64,000 nucleotides of DNA from Streptomyces thermodiastaticus (GTDB taxonomy: Bacteria > Actinomycetota > Actinomycetes > Streptomycetales > Streptomycetaceae): NCBI RefSeq assembly GCF_014656135.1, contig NZ_BNBV01000031.1, positions 1-64,000 on the forward strand, written 5' to 3'. Of this stretch, positions 27,609-36,427 are shown piece after piece (the first letter of the stretch is position 1; each line of letters opens with the position of its first letter). The notes under the pieces were generated by a model. The model was given only the letters and a program-made list of their open reading frames with translations. It ran no database searches and was not told the DNA's origin. Made by a program: the position numbers and the translations under genes.

Positions 27609-28802
27609 TCACCCGTGGCGCAGGCCCGCCAGCCGTTCGGCGGCCTCCCGCAGCGTCTGATGCCGCTTGCAGAAGGCGAACCGCACGAACGGCGCCCCCT
27701 CCTCGCGGTGGTCGTAGAAGACCGCGTTCGGGATGGCCACCACGCCGGCGCGCTCGGGCAGCGACCGGCAGAAGGCGAAGCCGTCGCTCTCCCCGAGCGG
27801 GCGGATGTCGGCGGTGATGAAGTACGTGCCGGCCGGCCGGAACACCGCGAAGCCGGCCTTCTCCAGCCCCGCCGCCAGCAGATCCCGCTTGGCCCGCAGA
27901 TCCTCCCGCAGCGCCGTGAAGTAGTCCTCGGGCAGGTTCAGCGCCTCGGCGACCGCGTACTGGAAGGGCCCCGCCGAGACGTACGTCAGGAACTGCTTCG
28001 CCGCGCGCACCGCCGTGACCAGCGCGGGCGGCGCGGTCACCCAGCCGACCTTCCAGCCCGTGTACGAGTACGTCTTGCCGGCCGAGCTGATGGTCACGGT
28101 CCGCTCGCGCATCCCGGGCAGCGTGGCGAGCGGCACATGGACGGCGTCGTCGAAGACCAGGTGCTCGTACACCTCGTCGGTGACCACCAGCAGGTCCCGC
28201 TCGACGGCCAGCTCGGCGATCGCGGACAGCTCCTCGCGGGTGAGGACCGTCCCGGTCGGGTTGTGCGGGGTGTTGATCAGCAGCAGCCGGGTGCGGTCGG
28301 TGACGGCCGCCCGCAGTTCGTCCAGATCCAGCCGGAACGCGCCGTCGTGCGGGCGCAGCGTCACCGGGACACGCCGCCCGCCCGCCATCGCGACGCAGGC
28401 CGCATACGAGTCGTAGTAGGGCTCCAGGGCGACGACCTCGTCCCCGGGTTCCACCAGGGCCAGCAGCGACGCCGCGATGGCCTCGGTGGCGCCGGCGGTG
28501 ACCAGCACCTCGGTGTCCGGGTCGTACGTCAGGCCGTAGCGCCGCTGCTGGTGGGCCGCGATCGCCGTGCGCAGCTCCGGCACGCCGGGGCCCGGCGGGT
28601 ACTGGTTGCCGCGCCCGTCGCGCAGCGCCCGCACCGCCGCCTCGCGGATCTCCTCCGGGCCGTCGGTGTCCGGGAACCCCTGCCCCAGGTTGATCGACCC
28701 GGTCGTGGCGGCCAGGGCGGACATCTCGGCGAAGATCGTGGTCCCGAACTCGGCGAGCCGGCGGTTGAGGATCGGGCGTGCGCTGGAGGTCATGCCGGTC
28801 AT
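27609..28802 (-). CDS. class I/II PLP aminotransferase
   Basis: 397-aa PLP enzyme. The Schiff-base Lys is in SSAGKTYSYTGWKVGW; other marks are NLGQGFPDTDGP, NTPHNPTGTVLTREEL (Asn), TDEVYEHLVFD (Asp/Tyr) and the C-terminal Arg in FVRFAFCK. Best fit is the N-succinyldiaminopimelate/methionine aminotransferase (DapC/YbdL-like) group. In many Streptomyces this locus is annotated just as aminotransferase. ATG 28802. Confidence 0.88.
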   Translation of the reverse strand: MTGMTSSARPILNRRLAEFGTTIFAEMSALAATTGSINLGQGFPDTDGPEEIREAAVRALRDGRGNQYPPGPGVPELRTAIAAHQQRRYGLTYDPDTEVLVTAGATEAIAASLLALVEPGDEVVALEPYYDSYAACVAMAGGRRVPVTLRPHDGAFRLDLDELRAAVTDRTRLLLINTPHNPTGTVLTREELSAIAELAVERDLLVVTDEVYEHLVFDDAVHVPLATLPGMRERTVTISSAGKTYSYTGWKVGWVTAPPALVTAVRAAKQFLTYVSAGPFQYAVAEALNLPEDYFTALREDLRAKRDLLAAGLEKAGFAVFRPAGTYFITADIRPLGESDGFAFCRSLPERAGVVAIPNAVFYDHREEGAPFVRFAFCKRHQTLREAAERLAGLRHG

Positions 28803-29054
28803 CCTGCGCCGAAGCCGCGCTCTTCCTCAACCGTGCCCGGCCGTGGCGGCCCGCTTGTGCACGGGTGCCGTAGTCGTGGCCGGAGCCGCGGGCGGCGTGG
28901 TGGGGCGAGCCCGGTGAGCACGGTGGCTCAGGACTTGCTCAACTCCGCTTTGGCTGCCGTCGCGGCCGGGCATCACGGCTGCACACACCGATCGAGGCGC
29001 CCACGGGGGCGCTGGCGAAGGTACTGACGGGGGAGAGGAAGGGAGCGTGACGCC

Positions 29055-29342
29055 ATGGTGATCTCCATCGCCCTGGCGGTGCTCGCGGTGATGGTCGTGG
29101 CTGCAGGGATCGCGGCGATCAGCGGGATGCGCACCAGCACCATCGGCCGGCACAGCAAGCGGCGGCGGGCGAGGTCGTACGGGTCCGGGGGCGGCGGCTG
29201 GTGGGCCTCCGGTGACTGGGACTGGGGCGGCGGCGACTCGTCGTCCGGCGGCCACCACTCGGGAGGCCACTCCTCCTGCGGCTCGTCGTGCGGCGGCGGG
29301 GGATGCGGCGGCGGTGGCGGGGGATGCGGCGGCGGCAGCTGA
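29055..29342 (+). CDS. small membrane protein with Gly/Cys-rich tail
   Basis: 95 aa. One N-terminal TM (VISIALAVLAVMVVAAGIAA), a basic stretch (GRHSKRRRARSYG), then a tail of almost only Gly, Ser, His, Trp and Cys (ends GGGGCGGGGGGCGGGS). Five Cys and several His could bind metal, but the segment is low complexity. ATG follows GGAAGGGAG. Probably the last core gene before the lantibiotic region. Confidence 0.6.
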   Translation: MVISIALAVLAVMVVAAGIAAISGMRTSTIGRHSKRRRARSYGSGGGGWWASGDWDWGGGDSSSGGHHSGGHSSCGSSCGGGGCGGGGGGCGGGS

Positions 29343-29911
29343 CCCGGAAGCCGGGGGGTGCCTCTCTGTCTTTCGTCGAGCGAGGCGTCACCTCCTGCGG
29401 ACCGGACGCGACCCAGACCGTGCTCCAGCTGCACGGCCACCTCGTGCCCCGCACCGCCGGCGACGGCCTCGCCCTCACCGGGCCGCGGCGTCCCGCTTCT
29501 CGCCCGCACGATCCGCGGCCGCGATCTGTGACCGGCGCCGCCGGCTGTGTGCGGCGCCCACGCCGCTGGAGCAGCCCGTGGCACCGGTACAGCTCTGAAC
29601 CGCGTGGTCGCGACGAGGCCCGGCTGACCGCCGGGCCCCGGCCGCCCGGGATCGTGGGCGGCTCGGCGGCTTCTTCCGCGCCGCTCCTGCTTCCGGTCGT
29701 CGGACACCACGTGGCCCCATCACATCCGTGATCACGATCGCGGTCACGATCGCGGTCACTGTCCTCAGCCCGCCGACGCGTTCGAGCGCACGCTCTCGCG
29801 GTGCCTCCTTCCGGTACTTCGCCGCCGGGGAGGACGTGGCCGTCCGGTTTCCGGCGGGCGACGGCGCAGGGAACCGCACGGCCGCCACGGCCCGCGGCGG
29901 CGGGCAGAGCG
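29343..29911. other. 569-nt intergenic stretch at the left edge of the cluster
   Basis: No convincing coding sequence. It contains two 12-bp direct repeats ACGATCGCGGTC (29734-29745 and 29746-29757). Long frames here have compositions unlike a protein. Possibly the boundary of the inserted cluster. Confidence 0.45.
29734..29757. repeat. tandem 12-bp direct repeat
   Basis: ACGATCGCGGTC twice in direct succession. Confidence 0.7.
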
Positions 29912-30886
29912 TCACCGGCCGGGTGCGCCGAGAGGACCGCTCTCCACAGGGGATGCGGGGCCGACGTCCGGGAGGCCGAGCCGGAACCTTCCGAACCGCG
30001 CGCCGTCCCTGGCGGCGAAGAACCGCTTCAGCAGGTCCTCCTCCGCGAACGCCCTGTTCAGCCGCTCCCGCACCTTCCGCAGCACCTCCTGCGGGCCCTC
30101 CGGGTCACCGACACGCAACAGCTCGGCGCACAGGGCCTCGTCCTCGCGGAGCTGATCCAGCAGCCAGCGGACCAGGTCCAGGCCGGTGGTACAGGGGATC
30201 GAACCGGTGATGTGGAGGGAGGGGCCCTCCTCGGTCACCGGGTCGTGCCAGTAGCCCCGTGGCAGGAAGAGCACGTCGCCGGGAGAGAGCACCAGGTCGT
30301 CGACGGCTTCGGCGGGCGGCGTGCCCATCGCCGAGTCCCTCGGGTGCATGGAGAACTCGTTGCGCCCGAAGATGCGCCACCGCTTCCTGCCCTGCAGCTG
30401 GATGGCGAACACGTCGTGGTCGTCCCAGTGGGCGTTGAAACCGCCGGTGGGCGTCCAGGAGGCGTAGAGATTGAACTCGAAGTCGCTGAGCAACCTGCGC
30501 TCGAAGGCTTCGGAGAGCCGCGACAGTCCGGGGTGCATCTCGTCCACGTACCGCAACGCGATGGTGTGGCCGGCGTGCAGCGCCGCTCGCAGTCTCACCG
30601 GATCGATGCGGACCCGCCGGCGTCCGCGCCGGGCGATGCGCGCCTCCATGTAGGCGGCCTCAGGGAGTTGCTTGCCGTCCCGCGACAACCGCAACTGCGG
30701 GGATCTGAGGTGATGCGTCTCCAGGATCTCGTTCAGGTCGTCCCAGCCGAAGAGGGCCCTGATCTTCTCCGCGGCACCGGGGAACACGCGGTGTTCGCGG
30801 TGGTAGACCTGCGACAGGAAGTCGTCGGCCATCACCGTGGAGACGAAGTCGTCCATCGCGCCCGGGAGATCTTTCGTGTGTTCCAT
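29912..30886 (-). CDS. JmjC/cupin-4 (ROX-like) 2-oxoglutarate oxygenase
   Basis: 324-aa Fe(II)/2-oxoglutarate-type oxygenase of the cupin-4/JmjC group, which hydroxylate proteins or peptides. Metal ligands are visible: HWD (His153, Asp155) in FNAHWDDHDVFAIQLQGRKR, and His214 in FLPRGYWHDPV; LSPGDVLFLPRG is the cupin turn. ATG 30886 with AGGAG 2 nt upstream. It stands next to the SARP gene on the same strand, 181 nt away, so it may be a tailoring enzyme of the cluster, for example hydroxylating the precursor. Substrate is not proved. Confidence 0.8.
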   Translation of the reverse strand: MEHTKDLPGAMDDFVSTVMADDFLSQVYHREHRVFPGAAEKIRALFGWDDLNEILETHHLRSPQLRLSRDGKQLPEAAYMEARIARRGRRRVRIDPVRLRAALHAGHTIALRYVDEMHPGLSRLSEAFERRLLSDFEFNLYASWTPTGGFNAHWDDHDVFAIQLQGRKRWRIFGRNEFSMHPRDSAMGTPPAEAVDDLVLSPGDVLFLPRGYWHDPVTEEGPSLHITGSIPCTTGLDLVRWLLDQLREDEALCAELLRVGDPEGPQEVLRKVRERLNRAFAEEDLLKRFFAARDGARFGRFRLGLPDVGPASPVESGPLGAPGR

Positions 30887-31067
30887 GGCTCCTCCGTGAT
30901 GCACCATCGGCGCACAATCGGCCGGCCGCGGTATTCGCCGCCGCGGAAAAGGGGACACGGCACCGTGCGCCACCACGTTCGAAACATCTCGAGAAGACCG
31001 CGGCGACGGCTTCCCGCCTGCCGGCCCGGCCTTCCCTGCGCCCCGGGCCCACTCCCCCGGGGCTGCT

Positions 31068-31868
31068 TCATGACACCTGGGCCCGGCGCGATGCGGTGCG
31101 CACGACCAGGCGCACGGCCTCGTCGCCGTCCCAGGTGAGCGCGGCCCTCCTCATGGCCTCGACACTTGGAGGCACGTCGATGCCCAGGTCCTCGACAAGG
31201 ACCGTCCTGCAGCGCTGGAGGACGCTCAAGGCACCTGCCGAGTCACCCCGGACGCAGTACACGGCTGCCAGGAGTTCCCACAGGCGCTGCCGGTGCGGCG
31301 CTTCCGCGATGATCGTCTCGATGCGGTAGGACAGCATGTCGGTCCGGCCCGCGATGAGCAACGCGGTGAAGAGGTCCTCGTACGTGTCGAGGCGCCCGTT
31401 GCGCAGTCCCGTCGCGTGTGCGTCGAACCAGCGCGTCATCGGCAGATCCTGTCCGAACGGACCACGCCAGAGGGCAAGTGCCTCCTCGAACACGGCGACG
31501 GCCCTGTCGACCTCGCCCCGCGCCAGGCAGTCGCGGCCCTGCCTGGAAGCCCGGACGAACGTGGGCAGGTCGACTTCTTCCGGCCCGGCCTCGATCCTGT
31601 AGCCGCTCTGGGTACCGCGGCACGTCTTGATTCTGTGGCTCAGTCCCGGCAGGGCCCGGTCGAGATCACGCCGCAGTCCGGTGAAGTGACTGCGAATGTT
31701 CGCCTTGGCCGACGAGGGCGGATCGTCCCACAGCAATTCGGCCAGTTCCGTCATTCCGATGGGGTGGCCGGACCGTAGGAGCAGGGCCGTGAGAATCGCC
31801 CGCCGTATGGGGGAAGGAACCTCGACCTCTTCCTGGACCCGGAGGTGTCCCAGAATTCTGAACAGCAT
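31068..31868 (-). CDS. SARP-family pathway activator
   Basis: 266-aa Streptomyces antibiotic regulatory protein. N-terminal OmpR-like winged helix (MLFRILGHLRVQEEVEVPSP, LTALLLRSGHPIGMTELAEL, ANIRSHFTGLRRDLD) and a C-terminal bacterial transcriptional activation domain (VDLPTFVRASRQGRDCLARG, FEEALALWRGPFGQDLPM, HRQRLWELLAAVYCVRGDSA). Length matches small SARPs (no NB-ARC or TPR). ATG 31868 chosen at the start of the DNA-binding domain. SARPs bind heptameric direct repeats and switch on nearby biosynthetic operons, so this is the likely activator of the lantibiotic genes. Confidence 0.88.
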   Translation of the reverse strand: MLFRILGHLRVQEEVEVPSPIRRAILTALLLRSGHPIGMTELAELLWDDPPSSAKANIRSHFTGLRRDLDRALPGLSHRIKTCRGTQSGYRIEAGPEEVDLPTFVRASRQGRDCLARGEVDRAVAVFEEALALWRGPFGQDLPMTRWFDAHATGLRNGRLDTYEDLFTALLIAGRTDMLSYRIETIIAEAPHRQRLWELLAAVYCVRGDSAGALSVLQRCRTVLVEDLGIDVPPSVEAMRRAALTWDGDEAVRLVVRTASRRAQVS

Positions 31869-32096
31869 TGCGCCGTCTGCCCCTTTCAGCGGGGCGAACA
31901 GCACGTGGCTATGAACAACTCCTTGCTCTTGGGACAAGAGGTCAGCAAAGAGGAGCAGCGTCTCGTGACCGAGGTCATAATTGTCCCCCACAATTCCTCG
32001 ATGTAGCGATCTGTCCAGGTTGCTCGTGGCGCGGTCTGCGGGAGCCGGGTCCCGGTGGCCGGGCCGGTCACGACGCGGGCCGGCCCGGCGTCGATG

Positions 32097-32124
32097 GGTG
32101 ATCGCGTCGTCGCCCGCGATCACC
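32097..32124. promoter_or_regulatory. 10-bp palindrome in the regulator intergenic region
   Basis: GGTGATCGCG - 8 nt - CGCGATCACC, perfect. Could be an operator or a hairpin in the SARP leader region. Confidence 0.45.
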
Positions 32125-32552
32125 GGCAGCGCGATGCGCGCGGCCAGGGCCGGCGACCGGCGTCCCGGCCGGTCACGGGGAGTTCGGAGTGAAGGCCAGC
32201 GTGAGCGCGACTGCCAGGAACATGGCTGGACTCCAATCCATCTGCCTGTGACGGCCGTTGGGAGGCATCGAGCCATGGCGCCCCGTTCGCCCCCGGCCGC
32301 TTCGCCCCCGGCGGTACCGGCGGCCGAGGAGAGGAAATCATTCTGGTACCCCACGTGTCCGCATCCGAGACCTGTCAGGAAGTTGCCGGGCAGCTTGTTG
32401 CCACGTCAGGCCGGGTGGCGGGACGAACCGGTGTCGCCCGCGGCGGCTGCTGGGCGGCGGAGGCTCTTCCGGCCAACTCCCGTGACGCCGCTGGACCATG
32501 CGTACGGAAGTGACGGCACGTCCGGGCATCCCCACCGGACGGCGTCAGCCGC

Positions 32553-32558
32553 TACGGT
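32553..32558 (+). promoter_or_regulatory. -10 box upstream of LuxR leader ORF
   Basis: TACGGT, 7 nt before GTG 32566. Confidence 0.4.
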
Positions 32559-32565
32559 GACGACC

Positions 32566-32616
32566 GTGCAGACTTTTGACAGGAGCACCACCAGGAACGC
32601 GCACGTCCACACCTAG
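32566..32616 (+). CDS. possible 16-aa leader peptide
   Basis: GTG-initiated 16-codon frame (MQTFDRSTTRNAHVHT) ending TAG, 48 nt before the LuxR-family gene. It has a TACGGT box 7 nt upstream, the same spacing as the leaderless genes here. Too short for codon statistics; may be chance. Confidence 0.25.
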   Translation: MQTFDRSTTRNAHVHT

Positions 32617-32664
32617 ATCGTCTACGCGCGTCAACGCCGGGCGGCTCAGACGGGGGAGGAGCAC

Positions 32665-33657
32665 GTGACGGATTTGCCACATCTTGATGAAGAGACACTC
32701 GAGGTGTATCGCGCGTTCCTGTTCCACGACGGACAGGACCCGCACGAGCTGGCCGGATTAGCCGACAGTGACCACTACGGCGTCAAGACGGCCATAGCAC
32801 GGCTCATCGACCTGTCGCTGCTCGTCGCCTCCAAGGATTCGCCCGGGGGACTGAGAGCCGTGCACCCGTCGTACGGGATGAGAGTCCTGCTCCAGCGGGA
32901 GCAGAAGGAACTCGCCCGGCGGCAGCACTGCATCCAGCACAACACGACGGTGCTCGACGCCATAGCTGCGGAATACGCCGCTGCCAGGAAATCGGCTCAC
33001 GCCGACAGCATCGAGCGACTGCACAACAGCGACGACATTCGTACACGTCTTGAGGCCCTGGCAGAGTCCTGCCGACACGAAGTCCTGGCCTTCCACCTCG
33101 CGGGAGGACTGACCGAGGAGTCGGTGGAGGACTCCAGGTCCCTGAGCGAGCGCGCCGTCGCCCGCGGCGTGCGCTTTCGTTCCATCTACATCGACAGCAG
33201 CATGCACGATCGCGTCATCAGGTCACATGCCCAGTGGATGGTCGAGCACAACTGCGAAGTGCGCACCGCCCCCTCCCTGCCGATGCGGCTGCTGATCGTG
33301 GACACGACTGCCGCCGTGGTCAGCGGGCTGCCCGGTCAGGGGACGGCCTCGGCACTGCTCTTCAGCAGCAGGCCGGTGGTCCTTGCCATGCGGGCACTGT
33401 TCGAGGCGTACTGGGAACATGCGGACCGGTTCCCTCACGAAGTCGCTCCTTGCTTGACACTGCCCGACGAGATCACACCCCAGGAACGCAAGCTGCTCGA
33501 GTTGCTGGCCAACGGTCTCACCGACAGTGCGGTGGCACGGACACTGGGCATCAGCGTGCGCACGGAACGGCGGAAAATGGCCGAACTGATGAAGCGGCTC
33601 GGCGCCTCCAGCCGTTTCGCGGCAGGGGTGGAGGCGACTCGCCGGAAGTGGATCTGA
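32665..33657 (+). CDS. LuxR-family regulator in the lantibiotic cluster
   Basis: 330 aa with the same layout as the two LuxR proteins at 21-22 kb: TrmB-like wHTH (LDEETLEVYRAFLFHDG, GVKTAIARLIDLSLLVASKD), sensor segment (CRHEVLAFHLAGGLTEESVE, MRLLIVDTTAAVVSGLPGQG), and C-terminal LuxR HTH (TPQERKLLELLANGLTDSAV, ARTLGISVRTERRKMAELMK). GTG start with GGAGGAG upstream. Diverges from the SARP, suggesting two-tier control. Ends before a strong terminator. Confidence 0.85.
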   Translation: MTDLPHLDEETLEVYRAFLFHDGQDPHELAGLADSDHYGVKTAIARLIDLSLLVASKDSPGGLRAVHPSYGMRVLLQREQKELARRQHCIQHNTTVLDAIAAEYAAARKSAHADSIERLHNSDDIRTRLEALAESCRHEVLAFHLAGGLTEESVEDSRSLSERAVARGVRFRSIYIDSSMHDRVIRSHAQWMVEHNCEVRTAPSLPMRLLIVDTTAAVVSGLPGQGTASALLFSSRPVVLAMRALFEAYWEHADRFPHEVAPCLTLPDEITPQERKLLELLANGLTDSAVARTLGISVRTERRKMAELMKRLGASSRFAAGVEATRRKWI

Positions 33658-33751
33658 CGCACAGGACGAATGCCCTCCACACGGTGCCGCCGGCCAGGGA
33701 GCCGCTCGGCCGGTGATGCCCGCCGCTGCCCGTCGAACGGTCACGGCAGCG

Positions 33752-33804
33752 CAGGCACAGGTTGGCCGGGCGTGCGATCCGCACGCCCGGCCAACCTGTG
33801 CCTG
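33752..33804. terminator. 25-bp perfect palindrome, bidirectional terminator
   Basis: Arms 33752-33776 and 33780-33804 match perfectly (inner sequence GGTTGGCCGGGCGTGCG) around a 3-nt ATC loop. It lies between the LuxR gene and the convergent end of the lantibiotic operon. Confidence 0.9.
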
Positions 33805-33933
33805 TGTCCTTCTTCGCACCGGACTCGCATGCGGCCCGCCCGGTGCCGGTTCCCCGGGACGGGCGAAGGCGCGCCCGGCGGACTCGGCCGGAAGCAGGAC
33901 ACCGAGCGCGGGCGGCACGCGGGCCCAGGGGTG

Positions 33934-35298
33934 TCAGCGGACCGGGTGCGCCTTGTGGGACGCCTTCACCTCCTGCGCACGAGACCGCTCACCGCCGCCT
34001 TCACCGGCTTCCCGGCTCGCGGCGATCTGCTCGTCCCACTCCTGCAGGACGTCCTCGACCTCCTCCAGGCTCATCGGGTCGAAGTCCACGACATCCGCGA
34101 CGGCGCTCACGCCCGAGATCATCGAGATGAACCCGACACGCGAACTCTGCGTGACCATGTTCGCGATCTCCCGCGCCCGCTCCTCGTACTCCTCGCGCAA
34201 CCGGGTCGGGTCCATGAAGAAGCGCACGTAGGCCAGGATGTCCTTGTACAGCTGGCGGTAGAGGGCGTCGAACCTCTCCAGGGCCTGCTCTTCCCGCCCC
34301 TGGTCCCCCAGCGCGGCGTCGAGCGCCCGGGCGGCCAGCCATGCCCCCGAGGTACCCAGCCATACGCCGGAGGAGAACAGGGGGTCGATGAATGCGGCGG
34401 CGTCTCCCACCGCGACCCAGCCCGGACCGTGGAACGTGTCGCACACATGGGACCAGTCGCGTGTGGTGCGCAGTTCACCGAGTGCCTCCGCGTCGACCAT
34501 CGTCTTCGCGACATGGCTGTTCTTCAGGCAGTCGAGGAAGACGTCCCGCTGGGTACGGCCGCCGCGGGTCTGCTCGGCGAGCTTCTCGGCGGACAGCACG
34601 TATCCCATGCTCAACCTGGTGTCCGAGAGCGGAATGCCCCACACCCAGCCGCCGCTTGGGATGGCCTCGACGAGGATGTCGTCCTTGTACTCGATGGGCG
34701 TGTAGGAGTCGAAGTAGGTCCACACCGCGACATTGCGCAGATCCTCTTGCCAGCTGGTTTGCGTCAGCTCACGGGTCAGCAGGCGGGCCTGGCCGGAGGC
34801 GTCCACCACGAAGCGGGCGGTGGCCCGGTGGGTCTCACCGTCCTGCGTGTACGCCACCCCGGTCACTCTGCCGGCCTCGTCCCGGAGGATCCCCGTGACC
34901 TGGGCGGCCTCGTGAACCATGGCACCGAGCTTCCTGGCGTTGTCGAGCATCAGCTCGTCGAACTCGCTCCGCGTGACGTGCCAGGCGTGGGTGAAGTGGC
35001 TGCCGGCCGAGGAGAAGGCAGCGGAGAAGTCGCTGCGCCAGGGTTCGGGGTCCCTGCCCCACCGCAGGGTGATCCCGCTCTTGTGCTGGAAGCGCGCGTC
35101 CAGCTCCTCTATGAGGCCCAGTTCCTCCATGAGCGGAGCCATGCCGGACACCATGGACTCCCCGATGTGGTACCGGGGGAAGGTCTCCCGTTCCAGGATG
35201 AGTACCGTGCGGCCGGCCTTGGCGAGCAGGCCTCCGACCGTGGACCCGGCCGGGCCTCCTCCCACGACGACGACATCGACGTTCTCGGTGCGGGACAT
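33934..35298 (-). CDS. flavin-dependent halogenase
   Basis: 454-aa FADH2-dependent halogenase. N-terminal Rossmann GGGPAGS (about 13-19), FPRYHIGESM, a candidate catalytic Lys73 in FQHKSGITLRWG, the halogenase fingerprint WxWxIP (Trp218, Trp220, Ile222, Pro223 in GGWVWGIP), and FIDPLFSSG (302-310), as in the PltA/CmlS-like phenol/pyrrole group. Last gene of the lantibiotic operon. A peptide-level precedent is the NAI-107 tryptophan halogenase. Here the only Trp in the cores is at alpha residue 18; Phe residues are also present. No flavin reductase is in the cluster, so a general one must serve. A flavin monooxygenase remains possible. Confidence 0.82.
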   Translation of the reverse strand: MSRTENVDVVVVGGGPAGSTVGGLLAKAGRTVLILERETFPRYHIGESMVSGMAPLMEELGLIEELDARFQHKSGITLRWGRDPEPWRSDFSAAFSSAGSHFTHAWHVTRSEFDELMLDNARKLGAMVHEAAQVTGILRDEAGRVTGVAYTQDGETHRATARFVVDASGQARLLTRELTQTSWQEDLRNVAVWTYFDSYTPIEYKDDILVEAIPSGGWVWGIPLSDTRLSMGYVLSAEKLAEQTRGGRTQRDVFLDCLKNSHVAKTMVDAEALGELRTTRDWSHVCDTFHGPGWVAVGDAAAFIDPLFSSGVWLGTSGAWLAARALDAALGDQGREEQALERFDALYRQLYKDILAYVRFFMDPTRLREEYEERAREIANMVTQSSRVGFISMISGVSAVADVVDFDPMSLEEVEDVLQEWDEQIAASREAGEGGGERSRAQEVKASHKAHPVR

Positions 35299-35437
35299 GT
35301 GCTTTCGCCCTCTCTGCTGACGGACAACTCTGTGAACAGGGGATGGGACGGGGCGCGCCCGACCGCGCGTCCCGGGCCGCGCACCGGCTCCTGCGGGCCA
35401 CGCAGGGCGAGCGGGGGCCCGCCCGGCCGGCCACGCG

Positions 35438-36421
35438 TCAGGTCAGTCCGACGTCGGCTGCCGACACACCCGTCGCACTGCCGAGGATCTGCAGGAGGTC
35501 CTGGGCAGCCGCTTTCGGTCCGTGCGTCTGCGCGACACCGATCGTGTTGAGGACGACCTCGTCCACCCCGGCGGCTGCGAACTCGGCGAGCCGGTCGTGG
35601 ATCTCTTCCACGGTTCCGTACAGGAAGGCGCCCGCGTCCACGACCCGTGCGGTGTCCTGCGCGTCGCCCTGGCCGGACACCGTGATTCCGGCCTTGCGCA
35701 GCGCGTCCTGGTAGTGGGGCGCCTTCAGATGGTTTCCGCACGCCGCTTCGACCAAGGCTGTGACGTCACGGCCCTGGCGTGCGACCGCCAGCGGCACGAT
35801 GGCCGTGGTGCGCACCGGTTCCTCGAGTGTGCGGTCGGCGCCACGCATCGCCGGGATCAGCGTCTCGGCGAGGTGACCGGCCGGCATGAGCCAGGTGATG
35901 GCCCGGTCGGCCACCTCGCCCGCGAGGGCCGCCATCTTCGGGCGCAGCACCCCGAGGCCCACCTCCACCGGCGGCGCCGGACGCTTCGGCAGCCGGGCGG
36001 CCACCGAGAAGTACTCGCCCTCGACCATGGCGTCGTCACCCGACACCAGGGCGCGCACGATCGTCGCGTACTCCCGGGAGGCCCGCAGTGGCCTGGCGTA
36101 CGGCTGCCCCAGGAGGGCGCTCTGGAAGGACACGGGCCCCGGTCCGAACCCGGCCACCACGGAGTGTCCGGTGGCGAGTGCGACCGAGCGTGCCTCGAGG
36201 GCCGCCTGGTAGGGCGACCGCAACGGCATGAGGGAGACTCCGAACCCCATCGGGACGCGCACACCGATTCCGGCAAGCCAGGTGGCCAGGTGGTGGGAGT
36301 CGAGGATCAGCGACTGCCCCTGCCACAGGCGCTCGGCGGCGGTCCACTGCACGAGGTTCGCGAACAGCACCGCCTGCTCGGGACGGGTCGGCACCACCGG
36401 CAGCAGTATCGAATACTTCAT
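35438..36421 (-). CDS. LLM-class (F420-dependent) oxidoreductase, candidate LanJC
   Basis: 327-aa luciferase-like monooxygenase-fold protein (MKYSILLPVVPTRPEQAVLF, GHSVVAGFGPGPVSFQSALL, SREYATIVRALVSGDDAMVEGE in two stretches, AGVDEVVLNTIG), a group that in actinobacteria mostly uses cofactor F420. F420H2-dependent reductases (LanJC, as LxmJ of lexapeptide) turn dehydroalanine into D-Ala. Lacticin 3147 carries D-Ala made by the unrelated LtnJ, so an equivalent role here is a natural inference. ATG 36421 begins 7 nt after the small membrane-protein stop. Confidence 0.8.
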   Translation of the reverse strand: MKYSILLPVVPTRPEQAVLFANLVQWTAAERLWQGQSLILDSHHLATWLAGIGVRVPMGFGVSLMPLRSPYQAALEARSVALATGHSVVAGFGPGPVSFQSALLGQPYARPLRASREYATIVRALVSGDDAMVEGEYFSVAARLPKRPAPPVEVGLGVLRPKMAALAGEVADRAITWLMPAGHLAETLIPAMRGADRTLEEPVRTTAIVPLAVARQGRDVTALVEAACGNHLKAPHYQDALRKAGITVSGQGDAQDTARVVDAGAFLYGTVEEIHDRLAEFAAAGVDEVVLNTIGVAQTHGPKAAAQDLLQILGSATGVSAADVGLT

Positions 36422-36427
36422 CGTGGA

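Larger units (their letters stand above)
31869..32664. other. 796-nt divergent intergenic region (SARP / LuxR)
   Basis: Carries promoters for both regulators. Visible elements are a 10-bp palindrome (32097-32124), a TACGGT box (32553-32558) and a 16-codon ORF before the LuxR gene. I see no full-length gene; longer frames look like noise. Confidence 0.5.

Noticed and set aside
29343..29911. Several ORFs in the left-edge gap
   Set aside because: Arg/Pro/Gly-rich noise, no start site with ribosome binding, no domain.
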